Below are positions 14,301 through 26,089 of a DNA stretch of 64,000 nt, piece after piece. Within the stretch, counting starts at the first letter, position 1; each line of letters begins with the position of its first letter. Below the pieces are notes generated by a model. That model did no database searches. It was not told the origin of the DNA and was given only the letters and a program-made list of their open reading frames with translations. The position numbers were made by a program, and so were the translations under genes. Source of the stretch: Kudoa neothunni (lineage: Eukaryota; Cnidaria); contig OZ199838.1 in assembly GCA_964304625.1 (NCBI GenBank), positions 2,666,001 through 2,730,000 of the forward strand, written 5' to 3'.

Positions 14301-17300
14301 TACTCCAAAAATTACGTAGTGGATAGTTGATAGTTGGTACCTAAATAGGCTAAAATTCTGGATTTAGAATGTTAAGTTGATAAGCGCTCAATTTAACTGT
14401 ATTTCTCTCAGCCAATATTTGAGGAATTATATGAGATATCGTGAGTAATACAAGTTGATTCTTTGCAAAACTAATAAAATATGAATTAAGTGCCTTCTGC
14501 GCCATTATTTCGTAGATGTGGTAAGTTCTCGTCATTCTTTATTATGATTATACCATGGCCTTTACATTTAACATTTAGAACAGGGGTCAGCAACCTACGG
14601 CCCGCCATACGTAAACTTACATACAAATTTGTCTTAATATCTATTACGCAAAATCATTTTTAAGTTTTTATCTAGATTGTTTTCCCAAATGTTAATATAT
14701 TGCCGATATAAACAGTTTAGCCGATTAAAATTCATTTCCGTTAAATCGGGATAAATATTACTTCCGAATAACGTCATATTATTCCTATAAAGTGTAAAAT
14801 ATTTTTAAAAGGCATAAATCTATATCTAATGTTGTTCGATGTATTCCAGTAAGTCGTTCATTCACAAGTTAAGCACGAGTTGATTACACTGCACTTGCAC
14901 ATTATGGAATATAATACTTTTGATTTGACGCGCTTTTATAGTTTAAATAACTTTTATAAATATTTAAATTCGAAATTTTAATTAAGAATAATTTAACATT
15001 TTAGAAAATTAATTTTAATACGACCTACATTGGAATTATGGTATTGTCCGTTCGGCCCGCCGCTTAAAAAGGCTGCCAATTCGTGATTTAGAGCAATGTT
15101 CCCCACCCTTTTCAACCCTGACCCACGTAAATAGTAAATATTGAAGATGTTTACTCAAATTAAAAGTTGATTTTTAATGTAATATTTATATCCAATATTA
15201 TACATAATCATTTAAATTGTATATTTTTATCATGATTAATTTTACACATGTTACCAACAATTTTACTGTAATTTTCAAACGTTATTATTGCACGTTAAAA
15301 TAATATTATTCAACCTCCATGTTACTCCCGTGTCGTCTCATCATTTTTGTTTTAAGGATCTCGGCGATTTTCTCACATTTTAATTTTTCTAATTGTAATA
15401 TTGGTTATTCGTTATTTTTAAGAAATTAGTTCTTTGGGTCCAATAATGCAATCAATAAAAATTTACAAATTATTAGCATTTGTTAACTTGTTTACTCCAT
15501 CATATTCAATGCAACGAACACAAAATATGTTTTTATATATATTTTTCCTCAAGTCATGAAAAATATTATGTAGCGTTTGTGGTATGTTTTCTAGTAAATT
15601 ATAAAAATAAAACTTTAATTTTCAATGTCCTTCTGATAACGTAATTTCAGGATAATCGGAAGTTCACTCTACTCCATGCAAATTGCGCACGCTCCATTTA
15701 CAAATAAATTGGTTTTTTGGTGTAAAAAAACATTTGTTAATTTTTTTTAATTAATTTTAAAGTTGAAACGAAAGTATAAGTTCACTCTTTCCATATCAAT
15801 TGCCATACCGATTTAATTTTCTTTATTTAATACGTTATATAAAGTCGTTAATTTATCCTATAATCTGAACAAAAAATATGTGACATCGAGTATTTTTTTA
15901 ATAATTCGTACAAATCTTTTTCCTAAATTAAAAGTAATAAATTTTCCAATACTTTCTAGAATTTTTGAGTATAAGCAAAATATTTATCCCTGTAGAATCA
16001 TTTATAACTTAAATCTAATTATATAACAATTTTCTACTGTGTCAAATAGAATATCTAATTCATTGATTGTAAGTAATGTGACTGACATTTAATATATAAG
16101 GATGGTGAAAAAATATGGGTTGGACGCGCGAATTATATTTTCATGAATAGTTGAAAGCATATTGCTTCGTGTAATAAAATCTTTATTTTAATGCAGATTA
16201 ATGTTGTGAACTTCAAAAATTCTTCCTGTAGAAGAATTTCGGATGAATGATGCTTACAATGTCTGGATTGAGGTTATTAATTCGAAGAGCAAACTAAAGT
16301 GCTGTAAATAGTTTCAGTTTTAATAGTTATTAATATTAATGTTCGGTGTTATTTATGAAAGTTCTTGCTTCATGTAAATATTTTTTGAATAGTTTTATTT
16401 GTGTTAAATATTCAAAATAGAAAAACTTATAAAATCAGAACGCTCTGTTTCATGAAATTAGACGGTCACAGCAAATACATGAATAGTTACGTGTTTTAAT
16501 TTAATGAATAAAAAAATTAACTCACATTTGTCAGGTTTTTAATTTGAAAAATTTTTCGGGTTCACCAACAACAAACGTATAAAAGAATGAACATTGCATA
16601 ATTAGAACGCATGTAGGTCGTTTAAGATGGCATGATGAGATAAGTTTTTACTGGTTTCCATCATGAAATATGCTACATTATTCATAAAACAACAATATGT
16701 AGCTTGGATCAATATATCTTAAGTCCAAAAGTTAAATAATACTATCCATCTCAAGGGTATCCTTCATGGTACGGGTCCACGTTTTCCCGCGCCATCCAAA
16801 TTAGCCATAAAATTTTTGATGACCCAATGTTGGGAAACACCAATTTAGAGTGTACATGATCGTATTTTTTATTAATTCAAAGGGGTTTCTTAGTCGGCTT
16901 CGTTAAAATTAATTCCACCTTAACAATTATAATAAATATGTATAAATATTTTACGACTGGTAAATTATTATCATGCGTTTGTTTACACTTGTAATAATAA
17001 TTAATGATTCTTCCAATTATTTGCTGCATATGTGCTCCTTCAGTCTAAGTCTAACATGATATATTTCAGAAGTGGCCAGACCGAGACTTGCCCAGATCGG
17101 GAGCCGACTTTAAGGTTACCCTAATCTTCAAGAGCCCCGCAAGGCACTAAAATCATTTATGTACTTCTTCCTTATTTAAAACTTACATTTTTGGAAAATA
17201 GTAAGATAAAATGTTGTTGAATTATAAATCAAGGTTTTTTAAGTTTTTCCTATTCAGTGAATCGCCAAAAAACTTACATATAATTTTTATAGGTATAATT

Positions 17301-20273
17301 TAGCATGGTTTTTCCAAAAAAGTAAATTAGTAGTTAACGATCCAAGAAACTTTTTATCCATTGAAAGGGTCGCAAAAATAATAAAATATTTTTCACATTT
17401 AATCATATATGGTAGTCTGACAAAAATAAAATATCTACGAATAAAGTAATAACATAAGGATTTAATTTTTTCTAATGTTACAGGTTTTTTATGGTTCTAC
17501 ATTATCAGCGAGCCGACGGTGATCCGGTTCATATGCTGTTAACGCTGTACGAATTAATTCCGTCAGGCGTCTGTTTGTGAGGAAAGGTTCTCGATGCTTC
17601 GATTTTACAAACTTTATCGTTGAATAAATAGACTCGTAACAATAAGTTGTTCTATGGATAGTAATAAGTTTGAGGAATATTTATTTTCTGGAACGTATTT
17701 CCAAAATTCGCCTGATGAGTTGGAATTATGAATCATCTTTAAAGCTTTAATGCGTGTTTTATTCTTTCGACGTCTATCACTTTGGATATGGATAAACACT
17801 AATTCCAATTGTATTTCCTAATGAAGCTAGTAATAATTATAGTTTTCATCATATTAAAACTATATAGTAATTTTTACCTATGTTTTCTAATCAAAAATAT
17901 TATCTAGTTTACGATTTAACAGTAAATTTCTTCACTTCATTAAGTAGTTCAGACTTTGTACTTTTGTGAATAAACGTTCTGATGAATTAAAAGAATTAAA
18001 CTAAAAAAATTTTTTCAAGAGCCACATGTGGCTCGCGAGCTATGGTTTGGCCATCCCTGGTATATTTGAATGTCGGAGTTTTCTCTTCCGAATGAATGTT
18101 GATCTAAATTAGGGAATAATTTGTAAATTGGAGTATTTTGCAGTTTTAGCTTAATAATAAAAATGGATTTCTTAAAGGTCTAAATAATAAATCGTTATTT
18201 TTTCTCATATATAGTTGAACCTCGATTATCCGGAAATCGCGCTATCCGGAACAACTATTTAATCATAATTTCTAGTCAAAGTACCACACGTCACCGTACG
18301 ACATATAATGTAATGTAACATATGTACCAATGTAATATTTAATCGAAAATATTTCTAGGTTAATTATTTATAGATTTTTCTTTTTAAACTTAAGTTAAGA
18401 ATTCAGTTCTAATATCGATTAGTACTAGATCCGAACATATGTCCGTATGCATTTAAATAAACATTTATTACCGATTATTTCAAAAAATAGATTACTCTCC
18501 TGTAGAAGTGTTTTTCTCCCATAATTATGTACTGTTTTTTAAGTGTCTATATTCTTAGCTAATGGATATGTCAACATTTTTAATCAAGTTGCAGAAGTTA
18601 AACTATTTTACCTAATAAATATTAAAAATTTTTTATGAATCAAGTAGATAATCCATTCAGTAAAAATAAAAAAAACCGCACGCGTAAGATATTCTTCATG
18701 TTCAATTAACCGGAACCTCGCCATCTGGAAACAAAATCGCTTGTCCCAAATTTTCCCGATTATCGAGGTTCGAATGCAGTTTGTAGAGAATTTTTGACGA
18801 TATTTTAGGACTCGATTAATCCATTAAGTAGAAAATATTCATTTAATATCAAATAATAAGGTTAAATATTATTTCATATTCGTTGTAAATAACGCAAATT
18901 ATTAATAGTTATTACTAACATTTCGTGCTTTGTTAAGTTAGCAACAAAAATCACTTAAGAATTATTATTACATTCCATGTTTGGATATTTAAATAGAACA
19001 TTTTTGATGGTTCTACAACTTAAAATATACTATCTCAAATAATGTACTCTATATTTGGAAAAACATTTCCAGTGGACAATGTAGGTAGGGGTTGATAGTA
19101 TGAATCTTTTGGGTTTATGTGATGTTGACTTTTTAATTGGCCAGGTTACACATCATCCTCCAGCCTGTACGTTATTCGCTGAGGGAAAAGATTGGACCTA
19201 TACCGAAAATTTCAATGCGAAAAGCAAATTCCGTGGAAAATACTTGACTGTTGATATGCTTGGTCTGGCCCATCTTCATCTAGTCAAATCTAAGCATGAT
19301 ATTACTTGGAATAAGGTCACTTGTACTGTAAATAACATTATAATCGGGACCCTTTCTATCGACCAGGTACCAACTTGATGGTTTTGTTTCTAACGTCGAA
19401 TAACACATTCATACTTGGTTTTAGACGGGGACGAGCGAAATTGTTAACCATCAAACTGGGGATATATGTAAATTGACCTTCCATTCACATTCAATGTTTA
19501 ATAAATCAATGCGACGGAAAGTACCTTTATGAATTCTACTTTCGTGATTTCCTTAAAACTTACAACTATTTTTATTGGTTTAGGTCACTGGAACTGTCTC
19601 TGATAAGAATGGTGTTGTGCATTATATTCTAGATGGAAAATGGGATGAAGGACTCAAATTCGCAAAAGTACTATCCCAAAATAGTGATGGCTCTTATGAG
19701 ACTAGCAAAATTCTACCACTTTGGACTATAGAACAAATACCGTACATTTACTCATAATTCTAAATTTTTATATTTCTGTTCGGGATGACTGAGTTATTTG
19801 TAGGATGGATTCGAGCAAAATGTATAATTTTTCCGAATTCACCTGCTCATTGAACCAACCTGATCCCAGTGTTGCACTTACTGACAGTCGTTTTCGTCAA
19901 GATCAACGTCTCATGGAAGAAGGCCGTTTTCCAGCTGCAAACCAAATCAAATGTTCACTCGAACAGAAACAACGATTACGACGAAATATGGCTATCAACC
20001 AACTTAAAGCCAAAGTATTTATTTGTGGTGTATTTCTGTGTGCGATTGGAATAACCTATTTTCACCAATTAGGGTGGTGTTCTTCCCGACCATTGTGATG
20101 AAGCTATTGATCCTGTTTGGTTTTTTGTCGATCCATCTCCTCCCGCCAAAGCACCTGCTACTTTATATAAATACAAGGGAGGTTATTGGGAACACAAATT
20201 GACGAAAGATTGGAGTCAATGCCCCGATATATTTGAACTTTCACCCGACGAAATTATTGAAAATGATGATTAA
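5325..20273 (+). CDS. OSBP: Oxysterol-binding protein (PH + ORD), about 15 exons
   Basis: Lipid-transfer protein of the OSBP/ORP family, expected to carry sterol and PI4P at ER-Golgi contacts. Exons that join in phase: 5325-5373, 5421-5475, 5542-5781, 5827-6113, 6161-6534, 6612 to about 6780, about 12918-12999, 13165-13437, 13491-13598, 13645-13893, 19145-19366, 19425-19520, 19584-19741, 19804-20014, 20073-20273. The PH domain begins at SGYIDKWTNY (5692) with RWFVLKDG and ends near RWMMAFNG. A FFAT-like VAP-binding motif EFHDALS lies at 12976-12996, in acidic context but with H for the second F. The ORD starts at SLNLW-like RLNLWSIIKN (13530), has PFNPLLNETYE, and the family signature EQVTHHPP spans the 13894-19144 intron. 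The C-terminus is DWSQCPDIF. The first two exons (start at 5325) are inferred from splice phase; a shorter start is ATG 5612. Only the exon 6 to 7 junction is unresolved. Most introns are 45-77 nt, but two are 6.1 and 5.25 kb. Confidence 0.92.
7047..8910. mobile_element. DNA-transposon-like element with about 85-bp inverted ends
   Basis: The left arm at 7047-7130 and the right arm at about 8820-8910 are near-perfect reverse complements. Both contain GGATGGGAATAT, TAGAATATGTGAGATATTAA and a diverged region ending in TATATTT. The outer right end reads CAGTGGCAATTTTC on the minus strand and the left end AAGTGACTATTTGC. No long open frame lies between the arms, so this looks like a non-autonomous element. 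No convincing target duplication was found. It sits inside the long intron of OSBP between exons 6 and 7. Confidence 0.75.
8911..12915. other. Rest of OSBP long intron, no further gene
   Basis: AT-rich intron sequence. It contains a C-rich run at 9414-9428 (three CCACCCC-like repeats, a possible G-quadruplex on the minus strand) and a short fold-back at 9557-9609. The open frames at 9069-9266 and 10662-10919 (minus) have no recognisable protein features. Confidence 0.6.
9557..9609. repeat. Short fold-back (hairpin) repeat
   Basis: GGGATTCTAATAAG near 9558 pairs with CTTAATAGAATCCC near 9596-9609, giving a stem of about 14 bp with one mismatch and a loop of about 25 nt. It could be the core of a miniature transposon. 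It lies in the OSBP intron. Confidence 0.5.
14581..15085. mobile_element. Non-autonomous hAT element (hAT-1)
   Basis: The left end CAGGGGTCAGCAACCTACGG is a classic hAT (Charlie-like) terminus. The right end reads GGCTGCCAATTCGTG, a decayed inverted copy (AGGTTGCCGACCCCTG type). It is flanked by 8-bp direct repeats ATTTAGAA (14573-14580) and ATTTAGAG (15086-15093), 7 of 8 matching, as expected for hAT. It is 505 bp with no coding capacity, inside the 5.25-kb OSBP intron. Confidence 0.82.
15094..16842. mobile_element. Non-autonomous hAT element (hAT-2) abutting hAT-1
   Basis: The left end CAATGTTCCCCACCC and right end GTTGGGAAACACCA are inverted relatives of the hAT consensus CAGTGTTTCCCAACC. 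Both sides carry an identical 8-bp repeat ATTTAGAG (15086-15093 and 16843-16850). The left repeat is also the right target repeat of hAT-1. The 1.75-kb interior is AT-rich with no usable open frame. It lies in the OSBP intron. Confidence 0.8.
17067..18059. mobile_element. Decayed hAT element (hAT-3)
   Basis: The left end is CAGAAGTGGCCAGACCG. The right end on the minus strand is CAGGGATGGCCAAACCATAG, a common hAT terminus. The flanking 8-bp repeats are ATATATTT (17059-17066) and GTATATTT (18060-18067), 7 of 8 matching. Near 17614-17808 (minus) a short open frame with QSDRRRKNKTRIKALKM may be a transposase shred, but I cannot assign it. Length 993 bp, in the OSBP intron. Confidence 0.8.
18212..18776. 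mobile_element. Pogo/Tigger-type MITE
   Basis: Left end AGTTGAACCTCGATTATCCG; inverted right end CGATTATCGAGGTTCGAATG. The ends share AACCTCGAT(A/T)AT on opposite strands, and internal CCGGAA motifs recur near both ends. This AACCTCGATTATCCGG type of terminus is typical of Tigger-family MITEs. No coding capacity. It lies in the OSBP intron upstream of exon 19145-19366. Confidence 0.72.
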
Positions 20274-22129
20274 GCGCACATCGCCAGAACAACTAAAAAC
20301 TGCTTTCTAGTTATTAACACCTGATGGTTGTCTCATTTTTTTATTTTTTACAGTCAATTTCAATCTTCTGTTAATTGGTATTCAGCCACGACTTATTCTG
20401 ATTACATTAAATTGAATGTTGTAGATCGTTTTTATTCGTTAGTTTGGTTCTAATTTCTCCACCTCACATTGTTTAGTGCTTATTCTACATCCCTTATTGG
20501 CTGCAACAATAATGTAGCATTTTTGTAACTTTGAGCTTGTTACTATTGATATTTGGTAGTGTATTCTAATGTTTGTACATCTGGGCGCAGACGATCATTT
20601 TTATATTGCATTTGCATGGGCGATAGTCGATTGCGCTTCTATGATAATATTCCGTTTCGTCTATTATCATTAATATTTATGGTTAAAATATATTTTCCTA
20701 ATCGAAAGGTTCTCAATCTGGGTTCGGTGAACGAGTTTGAGAAGCCCGGCGGATAAATTTGCAATTTACAATTAAACTTAAGATCAAACTTCAGCTACCG
20801 TTTTCCCCTATAATAAAACCTACCCCCAAATACCCCAAATACCCCAACCCCAAATAAGACTGAATGGCATTCTCGAACGATTTTATGGTAGGGATTTAGT
20901 AAAATATTAAAAATTTGGATATTCTGATTCATATCATATGACAAGATATCTCCAAAAATGCAATTTCGTTGGCTAATTAATAATACAGTAGGTCTCGATA
21001 TTGCGAGGTTCGATGTAGGGTAGTTGACATTTTTTTAATTTCTGTATTTAACGTTGTATACAAAAATATGAAATAACATTTATTTGACGTGATTTTGGTA
21101 GAATTCAGGGTCTTGCTATTGGGCAGTAATTACTTCCAATTTTAATCCGATAAATCCATCAAATTACACATTCGAGCGGTCGTTGTTGCGAGAGAAAAAA
21201 GAAATTTTGATATAAAATTGAAATTATTCAGTATTATAATTCAATTAAATCCACCTGAAATGCGAATAAATGACTCTAGAGAAACATAGATTATATATTA
21301 TGTTATTGTGAGTTTTATTCAAATTAGAATAGGTTCTTCTTCTCTGAATATTACTTCGCCTAATAAACCTGATATAATAATAAACTCCAACGTTGCTTCC
21401 AACCGTAACAAGATCGTAAGTACATAATATGTCTAGGTTGAAATTGAGTTAAATGACCGGATGGTGTCAACCTAAATAAGAAAAATATTCTAGAGTTTGT
21501 AATCACCGAGGAGGCAAACCTTTTGCTGATGATCTTAAAATCATTGGTTTCAGTTGAAGCAAAGATTGGCTTAAAAATTTTAAGAGTTGTTCTTGTTTTG
21601 TAAAGTCATTTTCCGTGCAAAAGCGGAGAGTGTTGATGGTAATATTGTTAATGCTCAATAAAACAAATTTCCAGATGATAAGTAGATTTGAAAAAGAAGA
21701 CATTAAATCTTGGCGAGACTGTTCTTTTTTATGAAAATTTCACTCAGTGAACATATGCAATAAAGAATAAGTAAAATTAGAAAGAAATGAAACATTCAAA
21801 AAACCAGCCATCGCATATCGCATTATAGGTCCCTTAATCTACAAGAAAATAATTTTTCCATAAATTTTCGTTGATAACTTCAAAGAGACCGATTGGTTTA
21901 AAGGAACTTAATGGTTTATCTATTAAATAGTACGATCAAAAAATGGTTTGATGTTTTCAACTTTCTTTTTGGTATTTTAAAAAATCTTGATCAAAAGTTC
22001 GCAACAGAAACGGACATGTTTATATAGTTAGATCGATGTCATTCATATTCATAAATAAATAATTTAAACAAAGTAGACCACTTTTCCTTAAAAAATAAAA
22101 AATTTATTCCTATGGCACATGCGCCATGA
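20274..22129. other. Intergenic, 3' flank of OSBP
   Basis: AT-rich DNA following the OSBP stop codon. It contains a C-rich tract near 20821-20857 and a pogo-like end near 20983. The frames at 20553-20756 and 21503-21703 have no recognised domain. Confidence 0.55.
20821..20857 (-). repeat. C-rich tract with G-quadruplex potential on minus strand
   Basis: Four runs of C4-C5 are separated by 2-4 nt in an otherwise AT-rich region (ACCCCCAAATACCCC, AAATACCCC, AACCCC). On the minus strand these are four G-runs with short spacers, meeting the usual G-quadruplex pattern. It lies about 550 bp after the OSBP stop. Confidence 0.6.
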
Positions 22130-22665
22130 TTCGATTTTTTTTGTTTACACGGTCAAACCCTTGGTGCAACTTGCTAGGTTGTGAAGTTCGAGCTGATTAG
22201 GCCTTCTCCATTCACACTGTAGGCACCGCAGCGTCATATTAAGGCGACTTAGGTTTAGGCGGTAGGTAGTGTGGGATTTTAACCCGCTAAACATCCTCGT
22301 CTCGGAGCAATCACCACTCCAACCAGAGCACCCTTGATTAACTAATCCGAAATTATTTGGGAAGTCGTCTGAATGCGGGCGTCGGCTCTACAGAACCCCC
22401 CTACACCTACTGGGTTGTATTTCGTTCCTGTACCACCGTGTTTATGAGCGCCCGAGTCCTACCCTTCCGCCAGGCTCCCCTCCCAGTTGAAAAGTTGCAA
22501 GCAAGGCCACGATAAATCGTAGATCCTCGCGATTACTACAATTTTTACTACTTAATTTCGGATTAGGAGTACAAGAACGCCCGGACTTAGGTTTCAAACT
22601 CGCAACCTCGCGCGGTATGAGATCTCGACCTAACAGCACTATGCCATATTGTCCAGACTGCCTTG
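22130..22665 (-). repeat. tRNA-derived SINE
   Basis: A GC-rich island of about 530 bp in AT-rich DNA. Reading the minus strand from about 22665, a Pol III A box TGGCATAGTGC lies at 22636-22646 and a B box GAGTTTGAAACC at 22590-22601, about 45 nt apart as in a tRNA gene. The sequence then continues as an unrelated body toward 22130, which is the design of a tRNA-headed SINE. No clear tail or target repeats were identified, so the ends are approximate. It does not fold as a functional tRNA that I can see. Confidence 0.7.
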
Positions 22666-22699
22666 GTGTGATATCAGATCTTTTAGAAAGAGTTTATAA

Positions 22700-22860
22700 G
22701 ATTCGTTCTAGCATAAGGCCTACGAATATTGATTCTGAAAGATGTTTCTCCCAATGAAACCGTGTTATTTCCCGTTGAGAACAAAATTGAGTCGTCCCTC
22801 GAAACTTGAAATCATTGTGTTTATTAATGAAAATAGAAATAATTCAATTTAATTTGAACC
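22700..22860 (+). pseudogene. hAT transposase C-terminal (dimerisation) remnant
   Basis: One frame reads NIDSERCFSQ (22725-22755), matching the SERxFS motif of the hAT dimerisation domain. A shifted frame gives KLSRPSKLEIIVFINENRNN (about 22785-22850), matching the end of the same domain. Stops and a frameshift lie between them, so it is dead. It sits next to the SINE. Confidence 0.65.
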
Positions 22861-24074
22861 ATGCGATTTTTTATTGCGTATTTAAAAAATTTAGTCTTAA
22901 AATATTTATAATAATTTTTAAAGGTAATAACAAACAATTTTAAATAATCAAATGAAAACAATAAAGGTAAATATAAAATTTAATTCAACTTTACAATAAA
23001 TCGAAATTTTGTGTTAAAGAGTATATTCAAACAAAGAACGACTAAAATAAGATATCAATCTATCATATTTTTACATTCTTTTTTTGTGCAAAAAAAGTTA
23101 ACATTTATAATTGAAAAATTTATTTACAAAACCTAAAGCCGTTTTAGAAATTAACGAAACCGAACCGTCTAAACTCCAATTATCATAATTAAACAATTTT
23201 TTATTTTATATTGTAAATAACACTATTTCAAACGAATACATGTAATATTAGAAAGTTTGAAATAATAAATAATACAATAAATAATGTTTTATTGCATTTT
23301 TTGGGTCCGAATCGACTAAGCCATAAAATGACTCACGTAATATCGATTAATATACCTGTATAGCGTATATTGAGTATAGACTAAAATCTTTAAATGTTTA
23401 GTTAACCCAATTAGTTGTTTTATATAATTAAGCACTCCCCTACTCAAACCAGTCTCCTACACCAATTGGATTGAAGCAACAAACGTTCACCACAATTTTT
23501 TTCAACAACGGAAGAGAGGTACGGGTTTTTGACCATTGGACGTCGACTCGACGCTGAAAATTGCGAGTTCAAACATCACTCCCTACTTTGAGCCTATCGC
23601 TTTGCATCCACGCCGTGCACCTTTATTCCATAAAGAAAATAATAACTGTAGTTCGTAATCACTAATTTTTACTATGTGACTTCATTTTTATGTCATCATA
23701 AAATCAATTTGGAGAGTCGCCCAGATGTTTAAATCCTGGAACTTATCAAAAAATAAAAATTCTGCCTCCAGCTCCCACAGAACCAACTCAAATAAAATTT
23801 TAAATAATAACATCTTGGTTTTACTCATCTCAAGATAATTTTTATTGCATACATTCTCACACTGCTACAACGAGGAGTTAAGGTGAGATATTCTAGTGAT
23901 AAATATTCACGCATTCAGAAATATTGTAATTCACGCATATAGACACAGTACATACATATCGTAAAACATTTAAATAAAATCATAAATAAACAAATGCATA
24001 TGAGAGGGTTGGAAAGAATAAAAAATGGAGTCAAACAATAGAATTTGGCGGTGTATGTTGCTTTGTCAAATAGC
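22861..24074. other. Intergenic between hAT remnant and INCENP
   Basis: AT-rich. Around 23530-23600 a slightly GC-richer patch contains TTGCGAGTTCAAACATC, which resembles a Pol III B box and may be a second, badly decayed SINE on the plus strand; no convincing A box was found. Nothing else is recognisable. Confidence 0.4.
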
Positions 24075-26089
24075 TCAATTAATATCGACACTATCATTGA
24101 ACATGCTGGAATTGTTTCGATCCCCCAAATCACGATTTGTACTCTTAAAAATATCGTTCATATTTACACGAGGTATAGGACCGAATATGTTATCTGCGAC
24201 CAGTTTCTTTTCGGTAATCTAAATACAACCATCACAGTTCGATCATAAGTGGGTATCGACAGAGTAAAAAACAACAGTACTTGTTTGGTGACTGATTGCC
24301 AAATTTGTTCACTTCTAGCCCAATCAGGTATGGGTTTGGTACTATCGGAACATTGCACATAATAATTATCCTCATCATCGGATGTTGCTTGACTGTCCAC
24401 AATAGTCATTTCATATTGGGGTACAATAATGGATGAATTTTTTTTACTATTTTCCTTTTCAATAACAAATGTGTTATTATTTTGATCTTCCGATGTGTGA
24501 GGGTTGTCGACATTGGGTAATGTGGATGAGAAATTCAATGCGTCTTCAATGACGAGATTGATTGCTGCATGAGACACATAGGAATGGCTCTCATTGAGGG
24601 TGACATCTATGTTGTTTAGTGATCGTTTGTGACTTTGTGCATTGTTGAATGGGGTGCTGGAAACAGCCGCCAGTTTTTCTTCAAACATTTCAGTGTGATC
24701 GTTCTCTTTTATCAACGACCCACCATCATCCAATGCAGCTAACAAATTATTAGTATCGACCACAGTTGTTGGTTGGTTGCACGGTGCAGTTATCTCATCA
24801 CAAACAACATCAACACTTAAATCTGGTATGGTTTCCAACTTTTGAAATTGCGAGCGTTGATCCTTCTTTTTCGGTGGCAGATTGGACAATTGAGAGGTGT
24901 CTTTTCCAAGATACAAAGTGGTTGGATTGAGGTCGCTATGGGTTTTGAATTTGATAGGAGTGAGCTGGTGTGTTTTAGTGGGTTTGGTGTTTTTGTTCAG
25001 TTCGGCTATTTTTTCTAAATAACATAAACACATCAAAATCAACCCTTCTATAAATATGCGCTCAACCAACCTCTAGCAACTTGCTTACGTAATTCTTCAT
25101 ATTTGTATTTTTGTAAGCGCTCTTCTTCCGCCTTCATTCTTCGTTCCTTATTTGCCATTATGCGATTCATTGTTTTGGATTTCATTTCTTCTTGTTTGGC
25201 TTTTACTTGTACTTTCTTTTGATGCTGCACTATTTCACATTTGGCCAATTTTTCTTTAAAACTATTCTCGCTCCCAGTTCCGACTTTGCTTTGATTGTTA
25301 GAGGTAATATATGGGTTGATGGGTGTTTGAGTTGGAAATTTATTGTTGGTGTTGGTTGGTTTAGACATTTGTGAGTACGTTCGTTTGGACTTTTCATTTC
25401 TATCCAATATCAATAGAAAAAACTAGAATCAAAGTGGAATACTCTTTTTTAGATTTATTTTTCCATGGACTGAGTAAATTTTTCAATGGTGTTTTATTTG
25501 CGGTAATTTTAGGCGGTTGGTTAGATGTACTCGTCTAAATGAAATTGGTAACTGCCACACATACCGTCTCCAAATACCTGGTTTTTATCCACATGAACCA
25601 CTGAGGTTGTTGGTTTTGGTAGAGTTTGAGAATTGACCGCAACAGGCGGAGCTTTGAGGACAAATTCATTAACTGAACTATTCGCTGAAATGGTGTCATG
25701 ACTCATGCTTGAATCCGCTTTGAAATGTTCATCCTCTTCACAGATAAGGGAAAGTTGTTTGTTGACCAAACTGTGCTTTTTTTCGTCTTGGGCAGTTAAT
25801 GAGCATTCCGGTTGGGTCAACTCAAACACAGATGATTCACTTACTACACTCATATCACCACCACTATTTGCTTATCAATAAAGAAATTTGCGCAACAACA
25901 AAATTATTACCCGTGCATAATATCATCTAACCGTTTCTTGATTGTAGTTAGCCACTTTGGAATGTCTTGCATCTCTTTTTGCATCCTTAAAACAACTGAG
26001 GCAACATGCTGCTCACAGTTGTCCAAATTTCCTTCAATTTTGAACTTGTACGATCTAGTGAATTTTGCTCCAGCATTCTTTCTGAGCAT
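24075..26089 (-). CDS. INCENP: Inner centromere protein (INCENP), six exons
   Basis: Scaffold of the chromosomal passenger complex that binds and activates Aurora B kinase. Exons on the minus strand: 26089-25911, 25863-25578, 25534-25443, 25399-25071, 25014-24281, 24218-24075. They sum to 1764 nt, an open frame of 587 residues. Introns are 47, 43, 43, 56 and 62 nt, all GT..AG. The N-terminal helical segment (about residues 17-60, CEQHVASVVLRMQKEMQ…) is in the position of the Survivin/Borealin-binding region. A highly charged single-helix-like stretch (KERRMKAEEERLQKYKYEELRK) lies at about residues 270-310. The C-terminal IN-box is clear: PIPDWARSEQIWQS, then after the last intron DNIFGPIPRVNMNDIF. 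The protein is shorter than the vertebrate one (about 900 residues). The N-terminal exon assignment is an inference; the IN-box makes the family call secure. Confidence 0.9.

Noticed and set aside
22442-22639. 65-codon minus frame with RGR- and P-rich sequence
   Set aside because: It lies within the tRNA-derived SINE; the apparent protein is a by-product of its GC content.
22585-22660. Functional tRNA gene
   Set aside because: A and B boxes are present but no acceptor stem closes, and the sequence runs on into a SINE body.
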